Of a DNA stretch of 64,000 nt, positions 46,636 through 56,848 are shown piece after piece (position 1 is the stretch's first letter; every line of letters begins with the position of its first letter). The notes below the pieces were generated by a model, which searched no databases, was not told the DNA's origin, and was given only the letters and a program-made list of their open reading frames with translations. The position numbers and the translations under genes were made by a program. Origin of the DNA: Kitasatospora sp. NBC_01250 (lineage in GTDB: Bacteria > Actinomycetota > Actinomycetes > Streptomycetales > Streptomycetaceae); contig NZ_CP108476.1 in the NCBI RefSeq assembly GCF_036226465.1, positions 1,612,001 to 1,676,000 on the forward strand. Direction: 5' to 3'.

Positions 46636-47859
46636 TCAGCTCGCCGAGGCCAGTCGGGCGGCGAACTCGCGGTTGGCCAGCGTCTGTTCACGGTAGACGG
46701 GGGGCAGGTCGGTGAGGGCGAGCAGGCGGTCGCAGGCCGCCAGCGAGCCCTGCGGGTCGCCGACCCAGTAGCTGGTGATGGAGTACTCGAAGAGCAGCCC
46801 CCAGCGGTACACCCAGGGCTGGGTGAACAGCCAGTCGCGCGGCATGCGTTCGCCGAGGCCGGCCCCGGCGAACGCATGCGCGGCCCGATAGCGGCCCAAC
46901 TTCCGTAGCCGGGAGGAGAGTTCGTAGCAGGCTTCGAGCCGCTGCGGTCGGCTCTCCCAGGCCTGGAGCAGCGCGTCCATCGCGGTCGGCCAGTCGCCGA
47001 GTTCGGCGGTCAGCACGCCGACCTGGAGCAGCGCGTAGTAGACCTCCTCCGCCCAGCCCCCCATCTGCGCCCGGCGCCGGTAGAGCTCGACGGCCTCCTC
47101 GGTGCTGCCGAGGTCACGCATGGTCTGCGCCAGGTAGAAGACGGCTCGCGCATTGCCAGGATCGCGTTCGAGATCGGCCCGCAGCAGCCGGGCGTCCCGC
47201 TCGAACTTGTCGGACCGCGAGCCGCCGTCGGCGAAGTGCTCGATGACCAGCGCGTCGAGGTCGGCCGCGCGCTCCGGCTGATCGGTCGTCAGATACTCGT
47301 GCGTGGCGCCCTCGTAGCGCCAGTCCACGGTTCCCCTGACCAGCCGCTTGATCCGGTACTCCAGGTCGGCGGCGTGCCGCAGCAGGTAGGAGTCGGCGGT
47401 CAGGGGCGGCAGCGCGCCCTCCTGCCGCACCACCATGTCGGCGTCGATGAGCAGCAGGTAGTCGGCCCTGCCGCGGGCCCGCCGGATGTTGCGGGTGCGG
47501 TTGTGCCCGAAGTCCACCCAGGGATCCTGATGCAGCTCGCCGGGCACACCGGCGAGCGCTCGACGGATCAACTCCTGTGTGCCGTCGGTCGATCCGGTGT
47601 CTGAAATGACCCAGGTGTCCACCAGGCCACGGACCGAGGCCAGGCAGCGCTCGATGACCTTCGCCTCGTCCTTGACGATCATGCAGAGGCAGATGGTGGG
47701 CGCCGGACCGGTGCCGGCTCCGTCGGAACGGGAATCCTCGCGTTGCGCCACACCTGCAGATGGTAGGTCGGGGGCGCCGCCGATGCCGGTTGCCACACAG
47801 CGGGCCGAACGTGTGGCTCTTGTGGGCCGCCCCGGTGACTTTGCGGAGCCGTCGCACAT
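46636..47859 (-). CDS. family 2 glycosyltransferase with TPR-like C-terminus
   Basis: Up to 407 residues. The GT2 domain (about 53-270) starts [20 protein letters not shown], with [14 protein letters not shown] and the DxD motif [11 protein letters not shown] helical repeat region follows ([25 protein letters not shown] in parts). Such GT2-TPR proteins glycosylate proteins or surface polymers. The start is uncertain: ATG 47859 or GTG 47751, neither with a strong ribosome site. It is divergent from the collagen-like gene 84 bp away, whose repeats are Thr-rich and could be an acceptor. Confidence 0.85.
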   Translation of the reverse strand: MCDGSAKSPGRPTRATRSARCVATGIGGAPDLPSAGVAQREDSRSDGAGTGPAPTICLCMIVKDEAKVIERCLASVRGLVDTWVISDTGSTDGTQELIRRALAGVPGELHQDPWVDFGHNRTRNIRRARGRADYLLLIDADMVVRQEGALPPLTADSYLLRHAADLEYRIKRLVRGTVDWRYEGATHEYLTTDQPERAADLDALVIEHFADGGSRSDKFERDARLLRADLERDPGNARAVFYLAQTMRDLGSTEEAVELYRRRAQMGGWAEEVYYALLQVGVLTAELGDWPTAMDALLQAWESRPQRLEACYELSSRLRKLGRYRAAHAFAGAGLGERMPRDWLFTQPWVYRWGLLFEYSITSYWVGDPQGSLAACDRLLALTDLPPVYREQTLANREFAARLASAS

Positions 47860-47943
47860 GGATTCGAACCTCTGTGTCGATCATCCGACAGTACGCGCGG
47901 GCCGCTCCGGTCCGCGCGATCTGACGAGACCAGGAGGTCAGGC

Positions 47944-49410
<1,467 letters not shown>

Positions 49411-49434
49411 GCCGCGCATCCCGATCCGATCCAG

Positions 49435-49480
49435 CCCGGTGAACCGCCCGCTCCCGACCGGGGGCGGCCGGTTCACCGGG
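49435..49480. terminator. bidirectional terminator between collagen-like and PaaX-type genes
   Basis: CCCGGTGAACCG (49435-49446) and CGGTTCACCGGG (49469-49480) form a perfect 12-bp outer stem; the inner part is GC-rich with mismatches. The stop of the PaaX-type gene (49473-49475) lies inside the right arm. Confidence 0.7.
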
Positions 49481-50309
49481 CCGGATGCTGCTCCAGGCCG
49501 GTCACCTTGACGACGTGACGCAGGCTCGGCTCCGCGAGCAGGCCGTGGAGTTCCACGAAGACGCGCCGGGCCTGCACCGCGTTCCAGTCGGCGGGCAGCA
49601 GTTCGGTCGGCAGGCCGGGGTCCAGGTAGGGCAGGCGCCGCCACTCCGTGAGCATGGGGACGTACGCGCGGAAGGCCGCGACCTCGTCGGGCTGCGGCCC
49701 GCGGGCCAGCTCCTCCTGCAGCGGCCGGTAGGTGTCGGTGAACGCCGCGTACTGGGACTCGATGGCCGGGAGGTCCCACCAGGAGCCGACCGCGTCGCGC
49801 AGCTCGGCGAAGCCGGCGTAGTCGGAGGTGAACAGGTGGACGTAGGCGCTCAGTTCCAGCCGTTCCAGCAGTCGTCGGGCGTCCGGCAGCAGCCGGGCCG
49901 GGGCCAGCCAGACGCCCGGGGCGGCGTTGCCGAAGCCGAGCCAGGTGAGCCGCGAGCGGAGCTGGTGGCGGTGGGCGCGCTCGGACTCGGGGACGGAGAA
50001 GACCGCGACCACCCAGCCGTCCTGGAGGGCGGCGGGTTCGAGGCTGTGGAAGATCCGGCGGTCGCCCTCGTCGAAGACCGGGCCCATCTGCGGGCCGAGG
50101 CGGTAACCGGTGCTCTCGCGCCGCTCCTGGCGGAGCGTCTCGGCCTTCTTCAGGCGGGAGATCGCCGAACGGACGGCCGGGCCGTCCACCTCCAGCTCGG
50201 CCATCAGCGCGATCAGGTCGGCGATGGAGATCCAGCCGCCGAGCCGGCGGACGAACTCGCCGTAGATCGTGTGGATCAGGGCGCTGGGCCGGGTCGCGGT
50301 CTCCGACAT
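49473..50309 (-). CDS. PaaX-family transcriptional regulator
   Basis: 278 residues. An N-terminal winged helix (LIHTIYGEFVRRLGGWISIA, then SAISRLKKAETL) is followed by the PaaX central domain (GWVVAVFSVPESERAHRHQL, LTWLGFGNAAPGVWLAP) and a C-terminal domain. PaaX sensors usually bind an aryl-CoA such as phenylacetyl-CoA and repress aromatic catabolic genes. As last gene of the aromatic operon it likely senses salicylyl-CoA or gentisyl-CoA (inference). ATG 50309 with AGGAAGG is preferred over ATG 50345. Confidence 0.9.
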   Translation of the reverse strand: MSETATRPSALIHTIYGEFVRRLGGWISIADLIALMAELEVDGPAVRSAISRLKKAETLRQERRESTGYRLGPQMGPVFDEGDRRIFHSLEPAALQDGWVVAVFSVPESERAHRHQLRSRLTWLGFGNAAPGVWLAPARLLPDARRLLERLELSAYVHLFTSDYAGFAELRDAVGSWWDLPAIESQYAAFTDTYRPLQEELARGPQPDEVAAFRAYVPMLTEWRRLPYLDPGLPTELLPADWNAVQARRVFVELHGLLAEPSLRHVVKVTGLEQHPAR

Positions 50310-50341
50310 GGTCGCCTTCCTCACGGGGATACCCGCGATGA

Positions 50342-51214
50342 TCATACCGATGCGGCTCCCCCCTGGGCCGGGCTCCCGTCCACCGGACTGCCGTCCGCTC
50401 GGCTCCCGTCCAGCGGGCTGTGGGCGTAGGCGCCGGAGAGCAGGTGTCCGGCGCCGGGCGCCACGGCCGGCAGGCCGAGGGAGCGCAGCAGCTGGTGGAC
50501 GGTGCAGATGGACGCGGAGACCACGGGCTTGCCCAGTCGCTGCTCGGCCTCCTCGACGGCGGCCAGGGACGGCATCTGCACGCAGGCGGAGAGCACCACG
50601 GCATCGGCGTCCGCGTGGTCGAGTCCGCGCGCGATGACCGGCAGCTTGGCCGGGTCGTGGGCGGCCACGTCCAGGTTGTTCGGGATCTCCAGTGCCTCGT
50701 AGTCCAGCACCTCGATGCCCTCGTGGGTGAGGTAGTCGACCACCGTCCGGGTGAGCGGGCGCAGGTACGGGGCGACCAGGGCGATCTTCCGGGCGCCCAT
50801 CGTGTGCAGCCCGTTGACCAGGGCGCCGGCGCTGGTGACGACCGGGGCGGGCGCGCCGTTCTCGACCGTGCGGGCGTGCAGCCGGTCCTGCGAGACGCGG
50901 TGGTAGCCGGTGCCCATGCTCATGATGGCGACCAGGCAGGCGTAGCCGATGACGTCGACGGCCGCGTCGGAGAGTTCGAGGGCGCAGCGGTCGGAGTCGG
51001 CGTCCATCGCCTTGAGCTGCTCGGGGGTGACGTGGGTCATCCGCATCCGGCTGGAGTGGAAGGTGAAGCGTTCCGGCGCAATGGTCTCGCGGGCCCGCAG
51101 GATCGCGGGGACCTCGGTCTCCATGGTGACGTTCGAGCTCGGCACGATCTGGCCGATCCGGAAGGTGCGCGGGGTCACGGGCGGAGCCGTGGGCTGGGTC
51201 ACGGGCTGGGTCAC
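50342..51214 (-). CDS. maleate cis-trans isomerase (Asp/Glu racemase superfamily)
   Basis: Converts maleate to fumarate. 290 residues with both catalytic cysteines in context: GYACLVAIMSMG and LSACVQMPSL. QIVPSSNVTMETEVP at the N-terminus is a maleate-isomerase hallmark, as is SRMRMTHVTPEQL. The C-terminal tail (DGSRADGSPVDGSPAQGG) is a short repeat-like addition. The gene follows the FAH-family hydrolase by 28 bp. Arylmalonate decarboxylase-like activity is the alternative, but the two-Cys pattern and pathway favour maleate isomerase. Confidence 0.88.
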   Translation of the reverse strand: MTQPVTQPTAPPVTPRTFRIGQIVPSSNVTMETEVPAILRARETIAPERFTFHSSRMRMTHVTPEQLKAMDADSDRCALELSDAAVDVIGYACLVAIMSMGTGYHRVSQDRLHARTVENGAPAPVVTSAGALVNGLHTMGARKIALVAPYLRPLTRTVVDYLTHEGIEVLDYEALEIPNNLDVAAHDPAKLPVIARGLDHADADAVVLSACVQMPSLAAVEEAEQRLGKPVVSASICTVHQLLRSLGLPAVAPGAGHLLSGAYAHSPLDGSRADGSPVDGSPAQGGAASV

Positions 51215-51242
51215 GGGCGGGGCTCCTTGTCGGGGGGCGGCG

Positions 51243-52196
51243 TCAGCGGGCGTCCAGGACCGGGTTGGCGAGGGTGCCGATGTGCTGGATGGTGGCCTCC
51301 ACCAGGTCGCCCGGCTGGAGGAACTGCGGCGGGACCAGTCCGGCGCCGACCCCGGAGGGCGAGCCGGTGGCGATGACGTCGCCGGGTTCGAGGGTCATGC
51401 CGGAGGAGATGTCGGCGATCAGCCGCGGGATCCGGAAGAGCATGTGGCGGGTGTTGGAGTGCTGCTTGGTCTCGCCGTTGACGGTGAGGCCGAGTTCGAG
51501 GTCGTGCGGGTCGGCGATCTCGTCGGCGGTCAGCACGGCGGGGCCGAACGGGGCGTAGGAGTCCTGGCCCTTGGAGAAGAACCACTGGCCGGAGCGGCGC
51601 TGGTCGCGGGCGCTGATGTCGTTGATGATGCTGTAGCCGAACACGTGCTGCCAGGCGTCCTGTTCGGCCACCCGGAACGCCTTGCGGCCGATGACGACGG
51701 CGAGTTCGCACTCCCAGTCGAGCTGTTCGGTCAGGTCGGCGTTGTGCAGGATCGGCTGCCCCGGACCGGTGATCGCGGTGGCGGGCTTGGAGAACAGCAC
51801 CGGGCGGTCGGGCAGTTCGCGGTCGGTGTCCAGGGTGCGGCTGGACTCGGCGACGTGCTCGACGTAGTTGAGTCCGACGCCGACGACCTTGCCGGGGCGC
51901 AGCGGGGCCCAGAGCCGGACCTCGTCGAGCGCGTGCACGGCGGCGGGCGGCCAGCCGGCGGCCTCGCCGGCGGTGAGCAGGGCCCGCGCCGCGTCCAGGG
52001 CCGGCTGCCCGGCCCGGACGAGCGCGAGCAGGTCGCCGGGCAGCTCGGTGCCGGCCGCGCCGGCCAGCGTGGCGAGGTCGACCACGCGGTCGCCGAGCTG
52101 GGCGCCCAGGTACCGGACGGGCTCGCCCGCGCCGATCGGGTCGCGGGCGTCGCGGGCGTCGCGGGCGTCGTTCGGTGAGTAGCTGACCAGGCGCAT
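51243..52196 (-). CDS. fumarylacetoacetate hydrolase-family enzyme, likely maleylpyruvate hydrolase
   Basis: 317 residues. The catalytic domain (from about 95) contains VVGVGLNYVEHVAE, PVLFSKPATAITGPGQPI, the metal-binding LDWECELAVVIG (two Glu), GYSIINDISARDQR and DVIATGSPSGVGAGL. In this gene order, after gentisate dioxygenase and before maleate isomerase, it should split maleylpyruvate directly to maleate and pyruvate. Fumarylpyruvate hydrolase is the other option, but no maleylpyruvate isomerase gene is present. ATG 52196 has AAGGAG. Three RDA(R)-type codon repeats follow the start. Confidence 0.85.
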   Translation of the reverse strand: MRLVSYSPNDARDARDARDPIGAGEPVRYLGAQLGDRVVDLATLAGAAGTELPGDLLALVRAGQPALDAARALLTAGEAAGWPPAAVHALDEVRLWAPLRPGKVVGVGLNYVEHVAESSRTLDTDRELPDRPVLFSKPATAITGPGQPILHNADLTEQLDWECELAVVIGRKAFRVAEQDAWQHVFGYSIINDISARDQRRSGQWFFSKGQDSYAPFGPAVLTADEIADPHDLELGLTVNGETKQHSNTRHMLFRIPRLIADISSGMTLEPGDVIATGSPSGVGAGLVPPQFLQPGDLVEATIQHIGTLANPVLDAR

Positions 52197-52228
52197 CGTT
52201 GGCTCCTTGCAGAGGGGCGGCGGGGCGG

Positions 52229-53362
52229 TTACTTGTCGCTGTCCTGGACGATCGGCTGGTGGCCGCCGTGCTCGAAGTAGGCCTCCTCCCGGGTGAAGGT
52301 CAGCGAGTCCATGACCGGGAAGTCGTTGAAGGAGAACAGGCAGGCGTCCTCGCCCTGGTCGAGGTTCACGTGCTCGTGCCAGGCCCAGGAGGGCACGCAG
52401 AAGATGTCGCCCTGCTGCCAGTCGAAGCGGCGCCCGGCGATCACCGAGTACCCCCGCCCCTTGGCGGCCGTGTAGACCACCGAGCCGGTGTGGCGGTGCG
52501 CGGTGGTGGCCTGGCCCGGCCGGAGCAGCTGGAGGTGGGCGCCCATGGTGGGCATCACCGGGCCGCCGGTGAGCGGGTTGGCGTACTGCATGATGACGCC
52601 GTCGTACGGGGAGCCCGCACTGGCCTTGGCGAGGTCCAGCAGGGCCTGGTAGCTCGGCTCCCAGGGGTAGCCGAAGACCGGGGAGTACGGGCGGGTCCAC
52701 TTCTCCATGCCGTACGGCAGCAGGTTGCCGCTGTAGCTGAGCAGGGAGGAGTTGACGACCTTTCCGGGCCGCTGGTACAGCTCCGGGTGGACCTCGTAGA
52801 AGCCCGCGTCCAGGGCGTTGACCAGGGGGATGTCCAGGCCGTCCTGCCAGACGACGGGCGCCTCCTCGGACTCGTTGCCGTGCTCGTGCCAGCTGCCGTT
52901 CGGGGTGATGGCGAAGTCGCGGGGGCCGACCCGCAGCTTCTGGCCGTCCACGATGGTCCACGCACCGGTGCCCTCGTGGACGAAGCGCAGCGCGGCGGCC
53001 TGGTGACGGTGGGCGGTCATCGCCTCACCGGGGCCCATGATCTGCAGGCCGGTGTAGAGCAGGCCGACGGCGGCGCTGATGTCCCGGCGGCCGGGGTTGA
53101 CCAGCATGACCACGCGCCGCCCGGCGTCGTCGGCCTTGACCAGCGGCAGGGCGCGGTGCACCAGCGGGCGCAGGTCGGCGTAGCGCCAGAGCACCGGCAC
53201 GGACTTGGGCTGCGGGTACCAGGGCTCGATCTCGTTGGCGACCGTCCACAGGGCACCGGCCTCCAGCTTGGCCAACTCGTCGTAGTAGGCCAGCAGTTCT
53301 TGGCTGTCGGAGACCCTGGCCCGACCGATCCTGCGGTCGTCGTAGCTGTCGTTGCCGGTCAT
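52229..53362 (-). CDS. gentisate 1,2-dioxygenase (bicupin)
   Basis: Opens the ring of gentisate to maleylpyruvate using Fe(II) and oxygen. In 377 residues there are two cupin domains. The first holds the metal ligands in AMTAHRHQAAALRFVHEG and NGSWHEHGNES. The second has TTAHRHTGSVVYTA and SWAWHEHVNL. VLWRYADLRPLV and WYPQPKSVPVLW fit the family N-terminus. ATG 53362 overlaps the nitrilase stop as ATGA. It is the pathway-defining gene, equivalent in role to sdgD of the known Streptomyces salicylate route. Confidence 0.93.
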   Translation of the reverse strand: MTGNDSYDDRRIGRARVSDSQELLAYYDELAKLEAGALWTVANEIEPWYPQPKSVPVLWRYADLRPLVHRALPLVKADDAGRRVVMLVNPGRRDISAAVGLLYTGLQIMGPGEAMTAHRHQAAALRFVHEGTGAWTIVDGQKLRVGPRDFAITPNGSWHEHGNESEEAPVVWQDGLDIPLVNALDAGFYEVHPELYQRPGKVVNSSLLSYSGNLLPYGMEKWTRPYSPVFGYPWEPSYQALLDLAKASAGSPYDGVIMQYANPLTGGPVMPTMGAHLQLLRPGQATTAHRHTGSVVYTAAKGRGYSVIAGRRFDWQQGDIFCVPSWAWHEHVNLDQGEDACLFSFNDFPVMDSLTFTREEAYFEHGGHQPIVQDSDK

Positions 53363-54381
53363 GCTTCCTCCCGATCGACAAGGGGTGCGGTGGGGTCGGG
53401 GGCGGGCTGGTCCGCGGCGGGGGCGGTGAAGGCCAGCGGGCCGCGCGGGCGGTTGTCGAACTGGAGCTGAAAGACGTCGAAGCGGTTGTAGTGCCCGATG
53501 ATGTCGTGCATCTGCTTGGGCTGGATGCACCGGCCGAGGTCGATCTCGGCGTACACGATGCCCTCCTCGTCGACCAGCGGCTCGCCGACCGGGCGGCCGT
53601 CGGGGCCGAAGATCCCGGACAACGCGCTGCGCTTGCGCGCCAGTTGCTTGCGCACGCTCTCGTCCTCGCCGGCGATCAGGTCCACCATCTCGGGCGAGAT
53701 GGTGGAGCAGGAGACCACCGAGAAGACCTTGCCCTCGAAGCTGTGGGCAGCGGTGCGCAGCGCGATGGCGTCCGCCATGTCGTAGTCCTCGGGGGCCACC
53801 GGGAGCGCGATGTAGCTTGCGGCGTGCACGAGTTCGCCCTGGGCCAGCAGGGCGAAGCGGGCCAGGGTGTTGGTGTTCTCACCGCAGGCCAGGGCGCCGA
53901 GCGGGCCGACGGCGGTGCGGTGCACCCGCAGCGAGCTGCCGTCGCCGCCGGTCCAGGTCAGCTTCTCGGCCCAGGTCGGCACCAGCTTGCGGTGCACACC
54001 CAGCAGTTCGCCGTCCGCGCCGATGGTCAGCAGGGTGTTGTAGAGCACCCCGAGGCTGTGCGCGCCGCGCTCGTTGACGCCGACCACGAGCACCACACCG
54101 GCCCGGCGAGCGGCGTCGCGCAGGGTCTCCACCTCAGGGCCGGGGATGTCGATCGAGGCGCGGTAGAGGCGTTCGTACCAGGGCGAGCCCTGGACGGGGT
54201 TCATGGTCCAGTTCCAGTAGGGGTAGCCGGGGACGAACACCTCGGGCAGCACGACCAGTTCGGCGCCGTTGCCGGCCGCCTCCCGGATCAGGGCGACGGC
54301 CTTGTCGACGGTGGCGGCGGCGTCCAGGTAGACCGGGGCGGCCTGGACGGCGGCGGCGGTGAAGCGGGGCAGCTGGAGCAT
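53359..54381 (-). CDS. nitrilase-type carbon-nitrogen hydrolase
   Basis: 340 residues with the full Glu-Lys-Cys set: VVLPEVFVPGYPYW (Glu near 47), GVHRKLVPTWAEKL (Lys) and GALACGENTNTLARFA (Cys). ACGENTN is the pattern of true nitrilases (nitrile to acid and ammonia) rather than amidases. It is in the middle of the salicylate-type operon and coupled by ATGA to the dioxygenase gene, so it should form the aromatic acid that enters the route, for example from a hydroxybenzonitrile. TAGGAGGAG precedes the ATG. The exact nitrile is not determinable. Confidence 0.88.
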   Translation of the reverse strand: MLQLPRFTAAAVQAAPVYLDAAATVDKAVALIREAAGNGAELVVLPEVFVPGYPYWNWTMNPVQGSPWYERLYRASIDIPGPEVETLRDAARRAGVVLVVGVNERGAHSLGVLYNTLLTIGADGELLGVHRKLVPTWAEKLTWTGGDGSSLRVHRTAVGPLGALACGENTNTLARFALLAQGELVHAASYIALPVAPEDYDMADAIALRTAAHSFEGKVFSVVSCSTISPEMVDLIAGEDESVRKQLARKRSALSGIFGPDGRPVGEPLVDEEGIVYAEIDLGRCIQPKQMHDIIGHYNRFDVFQLQFDNRPRGPLAFTAPAADQPAPDPTAPLVDREEA

Positions 54382-54396
54382 CGGTTCTCTCTCCTC

Positions 54397-56748
54397 CTAG
54401 GCCGGGAGCCAGCGCCGGTGGACGGGCGCCGCGGGCGCGCGCAGCAGTTCGAGGCGGGGCGGCACCCGGTCGGCGCGCGGGCCCGGGGGTTTGCGGCTGC
54501 CGGGCTGCCACGGGGCCGGCCAGCACACCCCGGGGCCGGTGTAGCCCTGTTCGGCGGCTGCGTGCAGGGTCCAGAGCGGGTCGTAGAGGTGGGCCCGGCC
54601 GACCGCGACCAGGTCGGCCCGCCCGGCCAGCAGGATCGAATTGACGTCGTCGTAGCTGGAGATGGCGCCGACCGCGATGGTCGGCACCCCGGTGGCGTTG
54701 CGGATCAGATCGGCGAACGGGGTCTGGTAGCTGCGGCCGTAGGGCGGCCGCTGGTCGGCCACGACCTCGCCGGTGGAGACGTCGACGGCGTCCGCACCGC
54801 CCGCGGCCAGCGCCCGGCAGATCGCGACCGCCTCGGCCTCGGTGGTGCCGCCCGGCGCCCAGTCGGCGGCCGAGATCCGCACCACCAGCGGCTTGCCGGC
54901 GGGCCAGGCGGCACGCACCGCGGCCAGCACCTCCAGCGGCAGGCGCAGCCGGTTGTCCAGCGGGCCGCCGTAGCGGTCGGTGCGCTGGTTGGTGAGCGGC
55001 GACAGGAAGCCGGAGAGCAGCTGGCCGTGGCCGAACTGCAGCTCCAGCGCGTCGAACCCGGCGCGCTCGGCGCGGGCCGCCGCCTGGGCGAAGTCCGCGG
55101 TGACGGCGGCGAGTTCCGCCCGGCTCGCCTCGTGCGGCACGGGGTGTCCCGGGCCCCAGGCGAGCGGGGAGGCCGCCAGGGTGGGCCAGCCGGACGCGCC
55201 CAGTGGCCGGCCGATCCCGTCCGGGCCGGGCGGCGCGGTGGCGCCGCGGCGCCCGGCGTGGGTGAGCTGGATGCCCAGCGGGGTGTCGCTGACCTCGCGG
55301 ACGGCCCGCACGACGGCGCGCCAGGCCGCCTCCTGCTCGTCCGTCCACAGCCCCGGGCAGCCGGGGGTGGTCCGGCCCTGCGGACTGACGGCGGTCATCC
55401 CCGCGAAGACCAGGCCGGCGCCGCCGAGGGCGTGCGCCGCGAGCTGGGCCTGTTCGAAGGCGCCCGGGCAGGCACCGGTGGCCGTGAAGGTGGCCAGCGG
55501 CGGCACCACCACCCGGTTGCACAGCACGAGTTGGCCCAGCTTCAGCGGCTGGAACATCGGCGGCAGCACGCCCTGCGCGCCGCTCTCGCCGTCCAGCCCC
55601 TGCGCCCGGCTGACGGCGGCCACGAAGCCGGCGTCCCGTTCGCGCAGGTTCTCATAGGTGACCCGGCGGCTGCGGGTGAGCAGGTTGAAGGCGAACTGGT
55701 CGATCGGCTGGTCGGCGTAGCGGCCTATGCCCTCGAACCACTCCAGGCTCGCCTGGGCGGCCCGCTGGGTCGACTCCACCACCGGGCGGCGCTCGGCCTC
55801 GTAGGCCGCCAACGCCTCGGTCACGGTGGCGTGTTCGTGCAGGCCGGCGGCGAGCGCGAGGGCGTCCTCCATGGCCAGTTTGGTGCCCGAGCCGATCGAG
55901 AAGTGGGCGCTGTGCGCGGCATCCCCCAGCAGCACCACGTTCTCGTGCCGCCAGCAGGCGTTGCGCACGGTCTCGAAGCGGATCCACCGCGAGGCGTTGG
56001 GGATCAGCCGGTGGCCGTCCAGGTGCTCGGCCAGGAGCTCCTCGCAGCGCCGCACGCTCGCCAGATCGCTCTCGCCGCGGGCCGGCTCCGATTCGGCCAG
56101 GGCCGCGAACCCGGCGCGCTGCCAGGCCTGTTCGGCGATCTCCACGATGAAGGTGGAGCGCTGCGCACTGTACGGGTAGGCGTGCACCTGCAGGACGCCG
56201 AAGTCGTGCTGCGCCACGATGAAGGTGAAGGCCTCGAAGACCTTGTCGGTGGCGAGCCACATGTAGCGGCTGTGCCGCTCGTCCAACTGCGGGCCGAAGC
56301 TCGCGGCGAAGGCCTCGCGGGTGGCCGAGCGGATGCCGTCGGCGGCGACCACCAGGTCGTAGCCGGCCCGCAGTTGCTCGACCGGCGGGGCCGGGGTGCC
56401 GTAGCGCACGTCCACGCCCAGCTCGGCGCAGCGCTGTTGCAGGATCTCGCGCAGCCGGTTGCGGTCCAGCGCGGCGAAGCCGTGGCCGCCGGAGGTGCGC
56501 AGCTGCCCCCGGTGCCGGACGTCGATGTCGCTCCAGCGGGCGAACTCGGCGGACATCGCGGCGAAGACGGCCGGGTCGGCCTGGGCGATGCCGTCCAGGG
56601 TCTCGTCGGAGAAGACGACGCCGAAGCCGAGGGCCGCCTCGCGGGCGTTGCGCTCCCAGACGGTGATCTCCCACTCGGCGGAGAGCTGCTTGGCCAGGGC
56701 CGCGAAGTAGAGCCCGCCCGGCCCGCCTCCGATGACTGCTACCCGCAC
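54397..56748 (-). CDS. bifunctional salicylyl-CoA 5-hydroxylase-like FAD monooxygenase fused to an OYE-type domain
   Basis: 783 residues. The N-terminal flavoprotein hydroxylase (1-385) has VIGGGPGGLYFAALAK, the DG motif VVAADGIRSATREAF and GDAAHSAHFSIGSGTKLAMED. The C-terminal half (about 405-760) is an old-yellow-enzyme domain (LPPMFQPLKLGQLVLCNRVV, LTHAGRRGA, ELQFGHGQLLSGFLSPLTNQ, DRYGG). This fusion is known from 2-aminobenzoyl-CoA monooxygenase/reductase and salicylyl-CoA 5-hydroxylases (SdgC type). With gentisate dioxygenase next door, salicylyl-CoA is the best substrate; anthraniloyl-CoA is the alternative. The GTG start has GGGAGG. Confidence 0.9.
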   Translation of the reverse strand: MRVAVIGGGPGGLYFAALAKQLSAEWEITVWERNAREAALGFGVVFSDETLDGIAQADPAVFAAMSAEFARWSDIDVRHRGQLRTSGGHGFAALDRNRLREILQQRCAELGVDVRYGTPAPPVEQLRAGYDLVVAADGIRSATREAFAASFGPQLDERHSRYMWLATDKVFEAFTFIVAQHDFGVLQVHAYPYSAQRSTFIVEIAEQAWQRAGFAALAESEPARGESDLASVRRCEELLAEHLDGHRLIPNASRWIRFETVRNACWRHENVVLLGDAAHSAHFSIGSGTKLAMEDALALAAGLHEHATVTEALAAYEAERRPVVESTQRAAQASLEWFEGIGRYADQPIDQFAFNLLTRSRRVTYENLRERDAGFVAAVSRAQGLDGESGAQGVLPPMFQPLKLGQLVLCNRVVVPPLATFTATGACPGAFEQAQLAAHALGGAGLVFAGMTAVSPQGRTTPGCPGLWTDEQEAAWRAVVRAVREVSDTPLGIQLTHAGRRGATAPPGPDGIGRPLGASGWPTLAASPLAWGPGHPVPHEASRAELAAVTADFAQAAARAERAGFDALELQFGHGQLLSGFLSPLTNQRTDRYGGPLDNRLRLPLEVLAAVRAAWPAGKPLVVRISAADWAPGGTTEAEAVAICRALAAGGADAVDVSTGEVVADQRPPYGRSYQTPFADLIRNATGVPTIAVGAISSYDDVNSILLAGRADLVAVGRAHLYDPLWTLHAAAEQGYTGPGVCWPAPWQPGSRKPPGPRADRVPPRLELLRAPAAPVHRRWLPA

Positions 56749-56775
56749 GACGACCTCCCGTGGTCCGGCGATTCC

Positions 56776-56805
56776 AAGGTATTGCGGTTATTCCACGACC
56801 GTCAA
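56776..56805 (-). promoter_or_regulatory. internal promoter before the hydroxylase gene
   Basis: TTGACG (56805-56800), an 18-base spacer and TACCTT (56781-56776) on the minus strand. The -35 lies in the 14-bp element CTCTTGACGGTCGT (56808-56795), which recurs before the ligase gene with one change. Confidence 0.6.
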
Positions 56806-56848
56806 GAGCACGCGATACGCGCACCCGTGCCCACCGGGCGCAGCGGGC